A DNA stretch of 64,000 nt from positions 34,578 through 98,577 of the forward strand of contig NZ_JBHEBG010000007.1 of NCBI RefSeq assembly GCF_046557915.1. The letters are read 5' to 3'. This DNA is from JBHEBG01 sp046557915 (GTDB lineage Bacteria; Bacteroidota; Bacteroidia; Flavobacteriales; Flavobacteriaceae). The translations under genes and the position numbers were made by a program. Below the pieces are notes generated by a model that was given only the letters and a program-made list of their open reading frames with translations, had not been told where the DNA came from and ran no database searches. Of this stretch, positions 18,401 through 27,715 are shown in pieces (the first letter of the stretch is position 1; the number at the start of each line of letters is the position of its first letter).

Positions 18401-18901
18401 TACCCAAAGGTGTTCACTGATGCCTATAACCATCATGTAAAATATGGTAACGTTATGAACATCCCGACCAAGAACTTTTTCTATGGCATGGAGGTTGGTG
18501 AGGAAATCATGGTGGAACTGGATAGAGGAAAGAACATATTGGTGTCCTTAATGTTGAAAGGAGATCCGGACGAGGCAGGTAATGTCAGTATCTTTTTTAA
18601 GGTCAACGGGCAGTTGCGTAATGTTGTGGTAAGGGATAAATCCATCAAGGTAGAAAAGATTGAAAACGTAAAGGCAGATCCCGAAAATGCCAAAGAAATA
18701 GGTGCACCGCTTCAAGGACTGTTATCAAGCGTTTTGGTCAAAAAAGGAGAAATGGTTAAACGAAACCAACCTTTGTTTGTTATTGAGGCCATGAAGATGG
18801 AGACCACAGTTACAGCCACCGAAGAAGGGGAGGTACAAAAGATTCAGCTAAGTGGAGGAACCTTGGTAAATACTGATGATCTTGTTTTGGCCTTAAAATA
18901 A
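15449..18901 (+). CDS. pyc: Pyruvate carboxylase
   Basis: Pyruvate carboxylase converts pyruvate, bicarbonate and ATP to oxaloacetate and refills the TCA cycle. The 1150-residue protein has all parts in one chain: biotin carboxylase (1-450, with SGGGGRGMRV near 165), carboxyltransferase (about 530-800, RDAHQS near 541) and a C-terminal biotin carrier with EAMKM, where K1116 is the biotin site. The gene starts with GTG. BirA at 3508 could biotinylate it. The upstream 234-nt gap shares its space with the divergent bTHX gene. Confidence 0.97.
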   Translation: MKINKVLVANRGEIAIRIFRACVEIGIKTVGVYTYEDRYSLHRYKADECYQIGEDKDPLKPYLDIDAIIKVAKDNGVDAIHPGYGFLSENSDFAQKCEDNDIIFVGPKVSVLKALGDKITAKEVAVANNVPVIQSSEKDLTSITVAISEANRIGYPIMLKAASGGGGRGMRVIRTEEELRKGFPEARRESLNAFGDDTVFLEKFVENPKHIEIQIVADIHGNMVHLYERDCSVQRRYQKVIEFAPSLGLTQETKDHLYKYALDICKAVDYNNIGTVEFLVDDDGSIYFIEVNPRVQVEHTVTEMITNIDLIKAQIFIAGGYKLSDKQIKIQNQESVVITGYALQCRITTEDPSNDFKPDYGVVTTYRSASGLGIRLDAGSIYQGVVISPFFDSMLVKVSALSRTLDGSCRKMRRALAEFRIRGVETNMAFLDNILKHPTFREGKVTVNFIKNEPALFEFTEPRNRANKLVEFLGETIVNGNPDVKKINPNHIFSKPRVPAFPKNGNYPKGTKDLLTELGPEQFGQWLKKEKKVHYTDTTMRDAHQSLLATRMRTSDMLKVAEGYAKNHPEIFSMEVWGGATFDVCLRFLQENPWERLALLRKAMPNVLLQMLIRGSNGVGYTAYPDNLIGKFVEQSWETGVDVFRIFDSLNWMKSIAPCIEHVRTRTQGLAEASICYTGDILDPTKTKYDLKYYLQLAKDIENAGAHILGVKDMAGLLKPGAAYELITALKSEINIPIHLHTHDTSSIQAAMYLKAVEAGVDVIDVSLGGLSGLTAQPNFNSVLEMLRFNERENPINVEKLAEYSNYWETVRSYYYPFESGLKSGTGEVYDHEIPGGQYSNLKGQAIALGLEDKFPEVTQMYGEVNKLFGDIVKVTPSSKVVGDMAQYMISNGLTVEDVLEKGTDISFPQSVISFFKGDLGQPVGGFPKKLQKIVLKDQKPYTDRPNAHLEPIDFDKEFKSFKRKFKKGMGRELHITDFLSYKLYPKVFTDAYNHHVKYGNVMNIPTKNFFYGMEVGEEIMVELDRGKNILVSLMLKGDPDEAGNVSIFFKVNGQLRNVVVRDKSIKVEKIENVKADPENAKEIGAPLQGLLSSVLVKKGEMVKRNQPLFVIEAMKMETTVTATEEGEVQKIQLSGGTLVNTDDLVLALK

Positions 18902-18996
18902 CATGCTCCAAGATTTTGGGGATGGTCTTTAATTATGGTAAATTGTGTTCTGAGGGGCTACATTGCGCCCTAGCTTGTAATATCTAACAATACGGA

Positions 18997-19668
18997 GTGT
19001 TTCTACATACCCATCCCTACGAACCTTTTCTCTTTAAGGAAGCTACAAAATTAATTGTGGGTACGTTACCACCACCACGGTTTACCTCTGGAGATCTTGT
19101 AAAAGGGGATATCAACTTCTGCTATGGAAGCAAAAACGGTCAGTTATGGCGAATTTTAGACACAATCTTTGAACTGAATTTGGTTTATGAAACCTCGCCC
19201 TTGGCCGTAAGACAACGAAAGGAATTTTTATGGGATCGGAAGATTGGAATCTGCGATATTGTCTCCTCTGCCGAAAGAACAAAAATAGACGCTTCCGATT
19301 TAGGAATGCAAAATGTAAAATTAAGGAACCTTATAGGGTATTTGCAACAGTATCCCAAGATAGATACGCTATTGTTTACTGGAGGAAATAGTAAAAATGG
19401 TCCTGAATATTTCTTTAGGAAATTAATCAAAGAACATCAGATACGTCTAAAAGTGGTATCGGACATTGTACCGCGTATCCATGAATTTCAACTCCCCTCA
19501 GAAGAAAAAGTAAACCAACGTACTATAAGAACCGTATCCCTAACAGCTCCCTCCGGAGCCGCCAATAGGGCCGTAGGGAGTTTAGACACTTATAAAGCCT
19601 TAAAAAATAAGGACAGTAGTTTTACCACTTTCGATTTTAGGGTAATGCAGTATCGCCCTTTTTTCTAA
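18997..19668 (+). CDS. Uracil-DNA glycosylase superfamily protein
   Basis: The 223-residue protein carries an early VGTLPPPRFTSGD segment resembling the catalytic loop of family 4-6 type uracil-DNA glycosylases, a WRIL helix and an LLFTGGNSKNG strand. It probably acts in base excision repair, but the exact substrate is uncertain. The only fitting start is GTG at 18997, because an in-frame stop lies four codons upstream. The gene converges with the M20 peptidase. Confidence 0.72.
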   Translation: MFLHTHPYEPFLFKEATKLIVGTLPPPRFTSGDLVKGDINFCYGSKNGQLWRILDTIFELNLVYETSPLAVRQRKEFLWDRKIGICDIVSSAERTKIDASDLGMQNVKLRNLIGYLQQYPKIDTLLFTGGNSKNGPEYFFRKLIKEHQIRLKVVSDIVPRIHEFQLPSEEKVNQRTIRTVSLTAPSGAANRAVGSLDTYKALKNKDSSFTTFDFRVMQYRPFF

Positions 19669-19669
19669 C

Positions 19670-19727
19670 GTGCTGATTGGCTTCAGCACTAATTTCCAAA
19701 ACCAATTGATATAGGTATCAATTTGGT
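19670..19727. terminator. Two hairpins between convergent genes
   Basis: GTGCTGA and TCAGCAC (19670-19689) form a 7-bp stem just after the glycosylase stop. A second stem of 11 bp with one bulge (19701-19727) overlaps the M20 stop codon. Neither is followed by a good T-run, so bidirectional termination is possible but weakly supported. Confidence 0.35.
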
Positions 19728-21217
19728 AATGTACTACTCAAAATTCCGTAGAAAGCTTTAATACCGTATGCAATTTGGGCAATTTTCAAATTCTCGTTCG
19801 GGCTGTGTTGATTGTTGTCGGGGTTGACCACAGGGACAATAAATGCCGGAATTTTTAATTCGTTTATGAACGGAGCAATAGGTACCGTTCCACCCATAAT
19901 ACGAATTTGTACCACCTCTTCATTGAAGGAATTTTGTAAGCTGTTCACCAAAAAACCACCATAAGGATTGTTTAAATCCGTACGGAAGGCGTTGGTTACC
20001 GTACCCTCCTTAATTGTCATAATTTTGTCATGCGCTAATCGCTCTTCTTTGGAAGGTGCCTTGTCTAGCACATAAAACCCCTGTTTTTGGATATGTTTTT
20101 TAACAAGATTTTTTAATCTATTACCGTCCGATTCCGGAACCAATCTAATATCTATCTCAGCCGTGGCGCTTTCTGGGACAATGGTACGCGCTTTTTCCCC
20201 GATCCAACCAGAGCCTAACCCCCTTATGTTCAACGAAGGATATTGTAACGATTCTTGATAAAAGCTACCAACCTGATCCGGAGATTTAATGGCAAGCTTT
20301 TCGTTGATCATCGAATCATCATCGGGTACACTTTTAAGGATCTCCATAGTGGCTTCATTTAATGAAATACCGTCATAATAGCCATCAATTTTAACTTTCC
20401 CATTGGAATCCTTCATGGTAGCAAGCACCTGTGCCAGTTGAAAACCCGGATTTGGAGCGTAATTACCATAATGCCCGCTATGTTGTGGTTTTATGGGGCC
20501 ATAGGTAGTTAACGATAAGGTTGTTATTCCTCTACAACCATAGGTGACCGTTGGTTTTTCAGAAGGGTGAATGGGACCATCGGTAATCACCAAAAAATTG
20601 GCCTGTAATAGATCTCGGTATTCTTTAACAGCTTGCGGAAGAGGTTCACTACTTTTTTCTTCCTCGCTATCCAAGATGACTTTTATATTAAAGGGTAGGG
20701 GTTTACCGTTCTTTTTTAGCAGATCAATAGCATTAAGGAACATTACAATAGGGCCTTTATCATCGGAAGTAGATCTGCCGAACAGGCGCCAGTTATAATC
20801 AATATCATCATTAAGATCTTCAAAAGAATGGTTTTTCCATCCATCTCCTTCCGGAGATTTTAGCACCACTTCATACGGGTTTTCCTGTGCCCATTTGGAT
20901 GGATCCACCGCCTGACCATCGAAATGCATATAAAATAATACGGTAGGTTTGGAATCTTCCATGGGCATAGCGGCAAAAAACAAAGACTCTCCGCTAGTTG
21001 GCAGTACGGAAGAGTTAAAACCCCTATCGTTAAACTTTTTTGTTAGCCAAGTAAGATTTCTATTGATATCCGCATGTTCCATGGCATCATTTGGAATGGC
21101 TACAAAATCCCTTATTTCATCTATAGTATGTCTAACCTGGGACTTAAGTTGGGCACTATCTTGTGCAAAAACGAGTTTACTGAAAACGAGAAAAATTACA
21201 AAAAGAATTTTTTTCAT
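19718..21217 (-). CDS. Secreted M20-family metallopeptidase
   Basis: The 499-residue protein has a signal peptide (MKKILFVIFLVFSKLVFAQ) and M20 zinc ligands: H in LFYMHFDG, D in STSDDKGP, the EE of DSEEEKSSEP and a late H in NNQHSPNEN. A dimerisation domain lies in the middle. It should cleave dipeptides or acylated amino acids in the periplasm. It starts 33 nt after the trpA stop on the same strand, so readthrough from the trp operon is possible though no functional link is evident. Confidence 0.88.
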   Translation of the reverse strand: MKKILFVIFLVFSKLVFAQDSAQLKSQVRHTIDEIRDFVAIPNDAMEHADINRNLTWLTKKFNDRGFNSSVLPTSGESLFFAAMPMEDSKPTVLFYMHFDGQAVDPSKWAQENPYEVVLKSPEGDGWKNHSFEDLNDDIDYNWRLFGRSTSDDKGPIVMFLNAIDLLKKNGKPLPFNIKVILDSEEEKSSEPLPQAVKEYRDLLQANFLVITDGPIHPSEKPTVTYGCRGITTLSLTTYGPIKPQHSGHYGNYAPNPGFQLAQVLATMKDSNGKVKIDGYYDGISLNEATMEILKSVPDDDSMINEKLAIKSPDQVGSFYQESLQYPSLNIRGLGSGWIGEKARTIVPESATAEIDIRLVPESDGNRLKNLVKKHIQKQGFYVLDKAPSKEERLAHDKIMTIKEGTVTNAFRTDLNNPYGGFLVNSLQNSFNEEVVQIRIMGGTVPIAPFINELKIPAFIVPVVNPDNNQHSPNENLKIAQIAYGIKAFYGILSSTLPN

Positions 21218-21250
21218 ACTGAATCCTACTTAGGGTTTTAGAGGTTAAAT

Positions 21251-22012
21251 TTAGCGAATTCCTTTTACAAATTCGGCAATTCCGGACACCCCATTTCTCG
21301 AAAGACTTTTGATAAAGGCAGAACCTATAATTGCTCCCTTGGCGTGCGTTGTTGCTTGTTGAAAAGTGTTTTTGTTGCTGATCCCAAATCCTACAATTTG
21401 AGGGTTTTTTAAAGCCATCCCCGAAATTCTTTCAAAGTATGCTTGTTGCTCTTGCCCAAATCCTTCTTTTGCTCCCGTGACGCTTGCCGAACTTACCATA
21501 TAGATAAAACCTTCGGATGCATCATCGATCTGACGAATACGGGCTTCACTGGTTTGCGGGGTAATTAAAAAGACGTTGATTAAACCATACTTTTTAAAAG
21601 TAGCTTCATAATTTTCCTGATAAACATCTAGGGGGAGATCTGGTAAAATCAATCCGTCAATTCCAATCTCCTTACACCTTTTGCAAAAGGCTTCCACACC
21701 ATATTGAAGTATTGGGTTAAAATAACCCATTAGGATCAAAGGAATGGAAACGGATGCTCGGATGTCTTTCAACTGTTTAAATAACAAAGTGGTTTGCATC
21801 CCATTTTTAAGGGCCGCGGTAGAACTTTGCTGTATGGTGGGCCCATCGGCCAAGGGATCACTAAAAGGAAGGCCTATTTCTATTAAATCCACTCCATTTT
21901 TTTCGAGTTCTTGGATGATTTCCACAGTATCCTCCAACTTGGGATATCCGGCAGTGAAGTATATAGAAAGGAGTTTTTTGTTCTCCTGTAGTTTTTGTGT
22001 TATTCTGTTCAT
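21251..22012 (-). CDS. trpA: Tryptophan synthase alpha subunit
   Basis: TrpA cleaves indole-3-glycerol phosphate to indole and passes it to TrpB. The 253-residue protein carries the catalytic glutamate in LIEIGLPFSDPLADGP and the aspartate in DGLILPDLP. The length is normal. It is the last gene of the trp operon, 87 nt after trpB. Confidence 0.97.
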   Translation of the reverse strand: MNRITQKLQENKKLLSIYFTAGYPKLEDTVEIIQELEKNGVDLIEIGLPFSDPLADGPTIQQSSTAALKNGMQTTLLFKQLKDIRASVSIPLILMGYFNPILQYGVEAFCKRCKEIGIDGLILPDLPLDVYQENYEATFKKYGLINVFLITPQTSEARIRQIDDASEGFIYMVSSASVTGAKEGFGQEQQAYFERISGMALKNPQIVGFGISNKNTFQQATTHAKGAIIGSAFIKSLSRNGVSGIAEFVKGIR

Positions 22013-22099
22013 TGTAAATTCGTTTTAAGCTAATGCCCCTTACTGATAGTTGTTGCTTTACAATTTGAGTTATCCGTTTTCTTTATAAAATTGACCTAC

Positions 22100-23281
22100 C
22101 TACAACTTAAAATAATCAATATAGGTGTTGAGGTCCTTGTCTCCTCGGCCCGAAAGGTTGACTACTACAATATCATTGGGTTTAAAGGTTTTATGATCAA
22201 AAATGGCAAAGGCATGTGAAGTTTCTATAGCTGGTATAATACCCTCTAATTGCGAAACCAATAGTCCGGCGGTCATAGCCTCATCATCCGTTATGGATAT
22301 AAACTCGCCCCTGCCGGATTTATACAAATGCGCATGCATAGGGCCAACACCAGGGTAATCTAATCCGGCGGAAATGGAATAAGGTTCTGTAATTTGTCCG
22401 TCGGGAGTTTGCATCAACAGTGTTTTACTACCGTGGATAATACCAATTTTACCAAGTGCGGAGGTTGCAGCACTTTCCCCAGAATCTATTCCCCTGCCGG
22501 CTGCCTCAACAGCAATAATGCCCACTTTGTCATTATCCAAAAAATGATAATAGGCACCTGCCGCATTACTGCCACCTCCAACGCAGGCCACTACATAATC
22601 TGGATTTTCTACACCCTCTTTTTCTAAAAGTTGCGCCTTAATTTCTTTGGAAATAACGGATTGAAACCTTGCCACCATGTCTGGATACGGGTGGGGCCCT
22701 ACTACGGATCCAATGATGTAATGGGTATCTACCGGATTGTTTATCCAATCTCTTATAGCTTCGTTGGTAGCATCTTTTAGAGTACGGCTACCAGACAGGG
22801 CCGGCCGTACTTCTGCCCCAAGCATTTTCATGCGCGCAACATTAGGAGCCTGCCGGGCTATGTCCACTTCACCCATGTACACAACACATTGGATACCCAT
22901 AAGTGCGCAAACCGTTGCCGTGGCCACGCCATGCTGACCGGCACCTGTCTCCGCAATGATTCTATTTTTATTGAGTTTCTTGGCCATCAATATCTGACCG
23001 ATCGTATTGTTTACCTTATGGGCACCGGTATGGCAAAGGTCTTCCCGTTTAAGATAAATCTTGGTATTGTATTTGGCAGAAAGCCTTTCCGCATGGTATA
23101 AGGGTGTGGGCCTACCTACATAATCCTTTAAAAGTTGGGCAAATTCCTTTTGAAAGGATGGTTCTTGCATTACCCGAATATAGTTTTGCCGAAGTTCTTC
23201 TGTATTGGGATAGAGCATTTCGGGGATAAACGCCCCACCAAATTCGCCATAATATCCTTTTTCGTCTGCGTGATATGTCAT
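22100..23281 (-). CDS. trpB: Tryptophan synthase beta subunit
   Basis: TrpB condenses indole and serine to tryptophan with pyridoxal phosphate. The 393-residue protein shows the PLP lysine in HTGAHKVNN, the ETGAGQHG motif and the phosphate-binding GGGSNA. It is the common TrpB1 form that pairs with TrpA. It lies 16 nt downstream of trpF. Confidence 0.98.
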   Translation of the reverse strand: MTYHADEKGYYGEFGGAFIPEMLYPNTEELRQNYIRVMQEPSFQKEFAQLLKDYVGRPTPLYHAERLSAKYNTKIYLKREDLCHTGAHKVNNTIGQILMAKKLNKNRIIAETGAGQHGVATATVCALMGIQCVVYMGEVDIARQAPNVARMKMLGAEVRPALSGSRTLKDATNEAIRDWINNPVDTHYIIGSVVGPHPYPDMVARFQSVISKEIKAQLLEKEGVENPDYVVACVGGGSNAAGAYYHFLDNDKVGIIAVEAAGRGIDSGESAATSALGKIGIIHGSKTLLMQTPDGQITEPYSISAGLDYPGVGPMHAHLYKSGRGEFISITDDEAMTAGLLVSQLEGIIPAIETSHAFAIFDHKTFKPNDIVVVNLSGRGDKDLNTYIDYFKL

Positions 23282-23297
23282 TATCTCTATACTATGG

Positions 23298-23945
23298 TTA
23301 GCTAAACTGAGCCAACATGGTTTTAAATTTTTCTAGCTTTTCAATATTCTTGTTACCAGGTTCGGTTTCGAATCTGCTGTTTACATCAATGGCATGGCAA
23401 TATTTTGATTCTTTGGTTTGAAGAAAATCCGCTACTTTGGAAACTTCCTCCAGACCAATACCTCCACTTAGAAAAAATGGTTTGGTGGAGGGGTATTTTT
23501 TTAGTACCTCCCACTTAAAAGTATAACCGTTGCCCCCGGGCAGTTTGCCTTTGGTATCGAACATGAAGAAGTCGCAAACATTTTCGTATGGTTCCAAGAT
23601 CGAAAATTTAAACGTTTCTCTTATGGAAAATACTTTGACAATTTCTATTTCCCTACCTAGGATTGTAATGGATCTATTTTTTAGTTCTTTGCAAAATTCT
23701 GGAGACTCCTTTCCATGCAATTGTACCACGACTAAGCTGTAATTTTTACATTTTTCCAAAATATTGGCAATTGTTGCATCAACAAATACCCCTACCTTTT
23801 TAATATTACCGGGCACATTGGGCATGTCCTTATCAAAAAAGCGTTTGGAAGGTTCCCAAAAGATAAAGCCCAAATAGTCTGGTTGCAAGGCCGCTACCTG
23901 TTTAATATTATCATCGAACTTCATTCCACAGACTTTCAGTTTCAT
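23298..23945 (-). CDS. trpF: Phosphoribosylanthranilate isomerase
   Basis: TrpF performs the Amadori rearrangement of phosphoribosylanthranilate. The 215-residue protein begins MKLKVCGMKFDDNI with the catalytic cysteine in VCGM, and has VQLHGKE, the FDTKGKLPGGNG loop and the LSGGIG phosphate site. It stands alone here, not fused to trpC as in enterics. The start lies 3 nt after the trpC stop. Confidence 0.96.
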   Translation of the reverse strand: MKLKVCGMKFDDNIKQVAALQPDYLGFIFWEPSKRFFDKDMPNVPGNIKKVGVFVDATIANILEKCKNYSLVVVQLHGKESPEFCKELKNRSITILGREIEIVKVFSIRETFKFSILEPYENVCDFFMFDTKGKLPGGNGYTFKWEVLKKYPSTKPFFLSGGIGLEEVSKVADFLQTKESKYCHAIDVNSRFETEPGNKNIEKLEKFKTMLAQFS

Positions 23946-23948
23946 AGC

Positions 23949-24731
23949 CTATCTAAGTTTATCGATAAAGTTTTTTGCACTCTCACCAGGGTTTTTGGTT
24001 TTCATAAAGTTTTCACCCACCAGAAATCCTTGATATCCATAGGGCTTTAATTCTTTAATGGCTTCAATACTACTGATACCGCTCTCCGATACCTTAATAA
24101 AATCATCCGGAATATTTTGGCACAACAATTTGCTTGTCTCCAAGCTAACTTCAAAGGTCTTTAGATTGCGATTGTTTACGCCCAACATGTCCAAACTGGG
24201 CATCAGGGCTTTGTTCAACTCTTCAGAATTATGAACCTCCAATAGCACATCTAAGCTTATGCTCTTGGCCAATTCGGAAAGTGTTTTTATTTCTTCACGA
24301 GATAGGATGGAGGCTATCAATAAGATAACATCGGCGCCGTAAGCCTTTGCTTCGATGAGCTGGTATTCATCTATTATAAACTCTTTTCTCAAAAGAGGCA
24401 ATTTAACGGATGCCCGGGCCAGTAGAAAATCGTCCAATGAACCTCCGAAATACTTTCCATCTGTAAGTACGGACATCCCCGAAACACCTGCATTTTTGTA
24501 CCCTTTTGCTACATCTTCCACGGATACTTTTTGGTTGATTACGGATTTGGAAGGGGAGCGTCTTTTATATTCGGCAATGATTCCGGTGGAACTTTTCAAC
24601 AATGCCGTTGCCAAAGAATTGGTGGTCCTTGGAAACAACACGGAATTTTCCAATTGTGAAATGGGAATCAACTTCTTTTTTAAAGCTACCTCCTTCCGTT
24701 TGTCGCCTACTATTTTGTTAAGAATATCCAT
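23949..24731 (-). CDS. trpC: Indole-3-glycerol phosphate synthase
   Basis: TrpC closes the indole ring. From the ATG at 24731 the protein has 260 residues (MDILNKIVGDKRKEVALKKK) with AEYKRRSPS, the SVLTDGKYFGGS strand, LLRKEFIIDEYQ and VSESGI motifs. A GTG four bases of overlap upstream could also start it, but the ATG lies 1 nt after the trpD stop and fits the family. The start suggests coupled translation with trpD. Confidence 0.96.
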   Translation of the reverse strand: MDILNKIVGDKRKEVALKKKLIPISQLENSVLFPRTTNSLATALLKSSTGIIAEYKRRSPSKSVINQKVSVEDVAKGYKNAGVSGMSVLTDGKYFGGSLDDFLLARASVKLPLLRKEFIIDEYQLIEAKAYGADVILLIASILSREEIKTLSELAKSISLDVLLEVHNSEELNKALMPSLDMLGVNNRNLKTFEVSLETSKLLCQNIPDDFIKVSESGISSIEAIKELKPYGYQGFLVGENFMKTKNPGESAKNFIDKLR

Positions 24732-24732
24732 A

Positions 24733-25725
24733 TTATGCACTCAATTTTTGCAAGCTCAGCAATGCGTTTAGGCCTTTTCCCTGCAATAAGGATTCCATCG
24801 CCATTTCAAAGCCTGCTTTTGGAGTTAGCCCTTTTACCGTAGCAATGGCAACGCCGGCATTGGCGCATACCACGTTGTTCTGTGCCTCGGTGCCTTTCCC
24901 TTTAAGGATATTCACAAATATCTTGGCGGAATCTTCTATGCTTTCGCCTCCTGCAATATCGGTTTGGTTTATTGCAGATACTCCAAAATCCGAAGGGTTT
25001 AATATGCCTTCCGAATGATTGGAAATGGTTTTGGTGGCCCCGGTCAGTGAAATTTCATCATAACCATCCAGGGCATGCAGTACTGTAAATTTTTTATCGG
25101 TGTTCTGATAGAGATATCCATACATCCTTGCGAGTTCCAAGTTAAATACCCCGACCATTTGGTTTTTGGGAAATGCCGGATTAACCATAGGGCCCAGCAT
25201 ATTGAAAAATGTTTTTACCCCTAGTTCTCTTCGTATGGGCGCTACGTTTTTCATGGCCGGGTGGAATAGGGGGGCATGAAGTACACAAATACCGGCTTTG
25301 TCTATGGATTTTTCTAAAAAATCGGATTTATTACTGAATTTTATTCCAAGATATTCCATCACATTACTGCTACCACATTTGGAAGAAACTCCATAGTTAC
25401 CGTGTTTGGTGACCTTTACTCCGGCCCCTGCAGTTACAAAGGAGGCCAAGGTAGAAATGTTGAAGGTATCCTTACCATCGCCTCCGGTACCACATAGATC
25501 AATAGGGTTGTAATCGGCTAGGTCTACGGCCACACAAAGTTCCAAGAGTGCATCCCTAAAACCTTCCAATTCCTCAATGGTAATACTACGCATCATATAT
25601 ACCGTTAAAAAAGCAGCTATTTGGCTGGTATTGTATTCCCCTTTCGCAATGTTTACCAAAATTTGTTTGGCATCTGCTTTAGAGAGCATGTCGTGGTTTA
25701 TTAATCTGTTCAGTGTTGCCTTCAT
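24733..25725 (-). CDS. trpD: Anthranilate phosphoribosyltransferase
   Basis: TrpD transfers the phosphoribosyl group from PRPP to anthranilate. The 330-residue protein shows DLCGTGGDGKDTFNIST, KHGNYGVSSKCGSSNVMEYLG and the RRELGVKTFFNMLGP region. It is separate from trpG, which ends 1 nt upstream. Confidence 0.97.
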   Translation of the reverse strand: MKATLNRLINHDMLSKADAKQILVNIAKGEYNTSQIAAFLTVYMMRSITIEELEGFRDALLELCVAVDLADYNPIDLCGTGGDGKDTFNISTLASFVTAGAGVKVTKHGNYGVSSKCGSSNVMEYLGIKFSNKSDFLEKSIDKAGICVLHAPLFHPAMKNVAPIRRELGVKTFFNMLGPMVNPAFPKNQMVGVFNLELARMYGYLYQNTDKKFTVLHALDGYDEISLTGATKTISNHSEGILNPSDFGVSAINQTDIAGGESIEDSAKIFVNILKGKGTEAQNNVVCANAGVAIATVKGLTPKAGFEMAMESLLQGKGLNALLSLQKLSA

Positions 25726-25726
25726 C

Positions 25727-26296
25727 TTATCCGTTTAACCAGTTTTCCAATATTTTTTTTCCATCGGGCGTAAGCACCGATTCTGGGTGAAACTGTACCG
25801 CACATACGTCGAACTCTTTATGCCTAAGAGACATTATTTGTCCGTTTTCGTCTTTGGAAGTCGCTTCTAGACTATGGGGTAAATTTGGATCTACAACCCA
25901 AGAGTGGTATCTGCCTACTTCTATTTCTTCTGGAATATTTGCAAACAACAAGTCTTTTTGTGTTATGGTAATATTGGTTGCAATACCGTGGTATACCTTG
26001 TCCAGGTTTACAATGGTCCCCCCAAACACTTCGCAAATGGCCTGTTGTCCTAAACAAACGCCGAAAATACTTTTGGTAGGGGCATATTTGGCAATAATTT
26101 CCTTTAAAAGACCCGCTTCCTCTGGTATTCCCGGACCCGGGGAAAGCACTATTTTATCAAAAGCCTCTACCTCCTCTAGCTGTAGTTGGTCATTTCTTTT
26201 AACAACAACCTCGCAGTTTAAATCTTCCAAATAATGGACGAGGTTGTAGGTAAAACTGTCGTAATTATCTATTACCAATATTTTTTTCGTTTTCAT
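25727..26296 (-). CDS. trpG: Anthranilate synthase glutamine amidotransferase subunit
   Basis: This 189-residue class I glutaminase supplies ammonia to TrpE. The nucleophile is in FGVCLGQQAI and the His/Glu pair in VQFHPESVLT; the oxyanion PGPGIP motif is also present. It may also serve folate synthesis as PabA, but its place between trpE and trpD favours anthranilate. It starts 8 nt after trpE. Confidence 0.96.
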   Translation of the reverse strand: MKTKKILVIDNYDSFTYNLVHYLEDLNCEVVVKRNDQLQLEEVEAFDKIVLSPGPGIPEEAGLLKEIIAKYAPTKSIFGVCLGQQAICEVFGGTIVNLDKVYHGIATNITITQKDLLFANIPEEIEVGRYHSWVVDPNLPHSLEATSKDENGQIMSLRHKEFDVCAVQFHPESVLTPDGKKILENWLNG

Positions 26297-26304
26297 ACTT
26301 TCGT

Positions 26305-27702
26305 TTAAATGTTCTCTGCAATTTCCAATGCCTTGGTAAGCGCACCTAGTTTATTGTAAGTCTCCTGGAGTTCATTATCTGGATCGGAGGCAGCCACCAA
26401 ACCTGCGCCGGCCTGGTAATGCAACTGATGATTTTTACTTAGAAAGGTCCGGATCATGATTGCATGGTTGTAATTGCCTTTAAAATCCATAAAGCCAATG
26501 GCCCCGCCATAATAATCCCTGCTGGTTTTCTCATATTTTTCTATTAGTTGCATGGCCATATGTTTTGGAGCCCCGCTCAGGGTACCTGCCGGAAAAGTAT
26601 CGGCTACCACTTTCATGGTTGGAATATCCTTTTTCTTTTGACCGGTAACTTTGGATACTAAGTGGATGACATGCGAAAAAAATTGCACCTCGCGGTAGTT
26701 CTCTACCTTAACCATATTACCATTTCTACTTAGATCGTTCCGAGCGAGATCTACTAACATTACATGCTCGCTATTCTCTTTGGCATCCTCTGTTAATTTT
26801 TTGGCCAGCTCGGCATCTTGCTCATCATTGCCAGTACGCTTGAAAGTGCCTGCTATGGGATGTATTTCTGCCTTATCGTTGTTCACAACCAACTGTGCTT
26901 CGGGCGAGCTACCAAAAATCTTGAAATTACCGTAGTCAAAATAAAAGAGATAGGGCGATGGATTAATAGATCGTAAGGCCCTATATACATTAAATTCGTC
27001 ACCTTTAAATTTTTGCGAGAACCTTCTGGAGAGCACAAGTTGAAATACATCGCCTCTTTGACAGTGTTTTTTTGCAAGGTTTACATGTTCCTTATAAGTT
27101 GCATCCTCCAGGTTTGAGGTAGGTGTTCCTTCTTTGGTAAAGTTATACGAAGCAAAATTTTTAACATTGAGAATTTGCTCTATTTCGTCAATATTTCCAT
27201 CCCTATCATAACAATGGGCAAAAATGTACGCTTCGTTCTTAAAATGGTTTACTGCAATAATGTTTTGGTAAACCGCATAATAAATGTCGGGGATATCCAA
27301 GGCCCCTTCTTTTTTGGTAATGTTTATGTCTTCAAAATAGCGAACGGCGTCATAGGCCATATATCCAAAAAGACCGTTGTTGATAAACTTAAAATCGTTG
27401 TCTTTGGTTTCAAATTTTTGTGAGAAATTGTGTATGGTCAATGGCACTTCAGTATCTTGACCTATTTCCGTGATTGCAGAAGTTCCATCAGGGAAATATT
27501 CCGTAATTTTTTCGTTTTGCACTTTTATGGAAGCAATAGGATTGCAACAGATATATGAAAAGGTATTGTCGTTGGCCCTATAATCACTACTTTCCAAAAG
27601 AATGCTGTTTGGAAACCTATCGCGAATCTTAAGATACACGCTTACCGGGGTAATGGTATCCGCTAGGATTTTCTTATAATCGGTATTCAATTTATATTTC
27701 AT
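26305..27702 (-). CDS. trpE: Anthranilate synthase component I
   Basis: TrpE makes anthranilate from chorismate and ammonia supplied by TrpG. The 465-residue protein (start MKYKLNTDYKKILADT at 27702) keeps the LLESSD element, which in the family forms part of the tryptophan feedback site, plus the chorismate-binding PIAGTFKRTG and HVMLVDLARND motifs. An upstream in-frame start at 27744 falls in the attenuator and is rejected. Expression is probably controlled twice: by feedback and by the upstream attenuator. Confidence 0.97.
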   Translation of the reverse strand: MKYKLNTDYKKILADTITPVSVYLKIRDRFPNSILLESSDYRANDNTFSYICCNPIASIKVQNEKITEYFPDGTSAITEIGQDTEVPLTIHNFSQKFETKDNDFKFINNGLFGYMAYDAVRYFEDINITKKEGALDIPDIYYAVYQNIIAVNHFKNEAYIFAHCYDRDGNIDEIEQILNVKNFASYNFTKEGTPTSNLEDATYKEHVNLAKKHCQRGDVFQLVLSRRFSQKFKGDEFNVYRALRSINPSPYLFYFDYGNFKIFGSSPEAQLVVNNDKAEIHPIAGTFKRTGNDEQDAELAKKLTEDAKENSEHVMLVDLARNDLSRNGNMVKVENYREVQFFSHVIHLVSKVTGQKKKDIPTMKVVADTFPAGTLSGAPKHMAMQLIEKYEKTSRDYYGGAIGFMDFKGNYNHAIMIRTFLSKNHQLHYQAGAGLVAASDPDNELQETYNKLGALTKALEIAENI

Positions 27703-27715
27703 GTCAAACTTGTAT

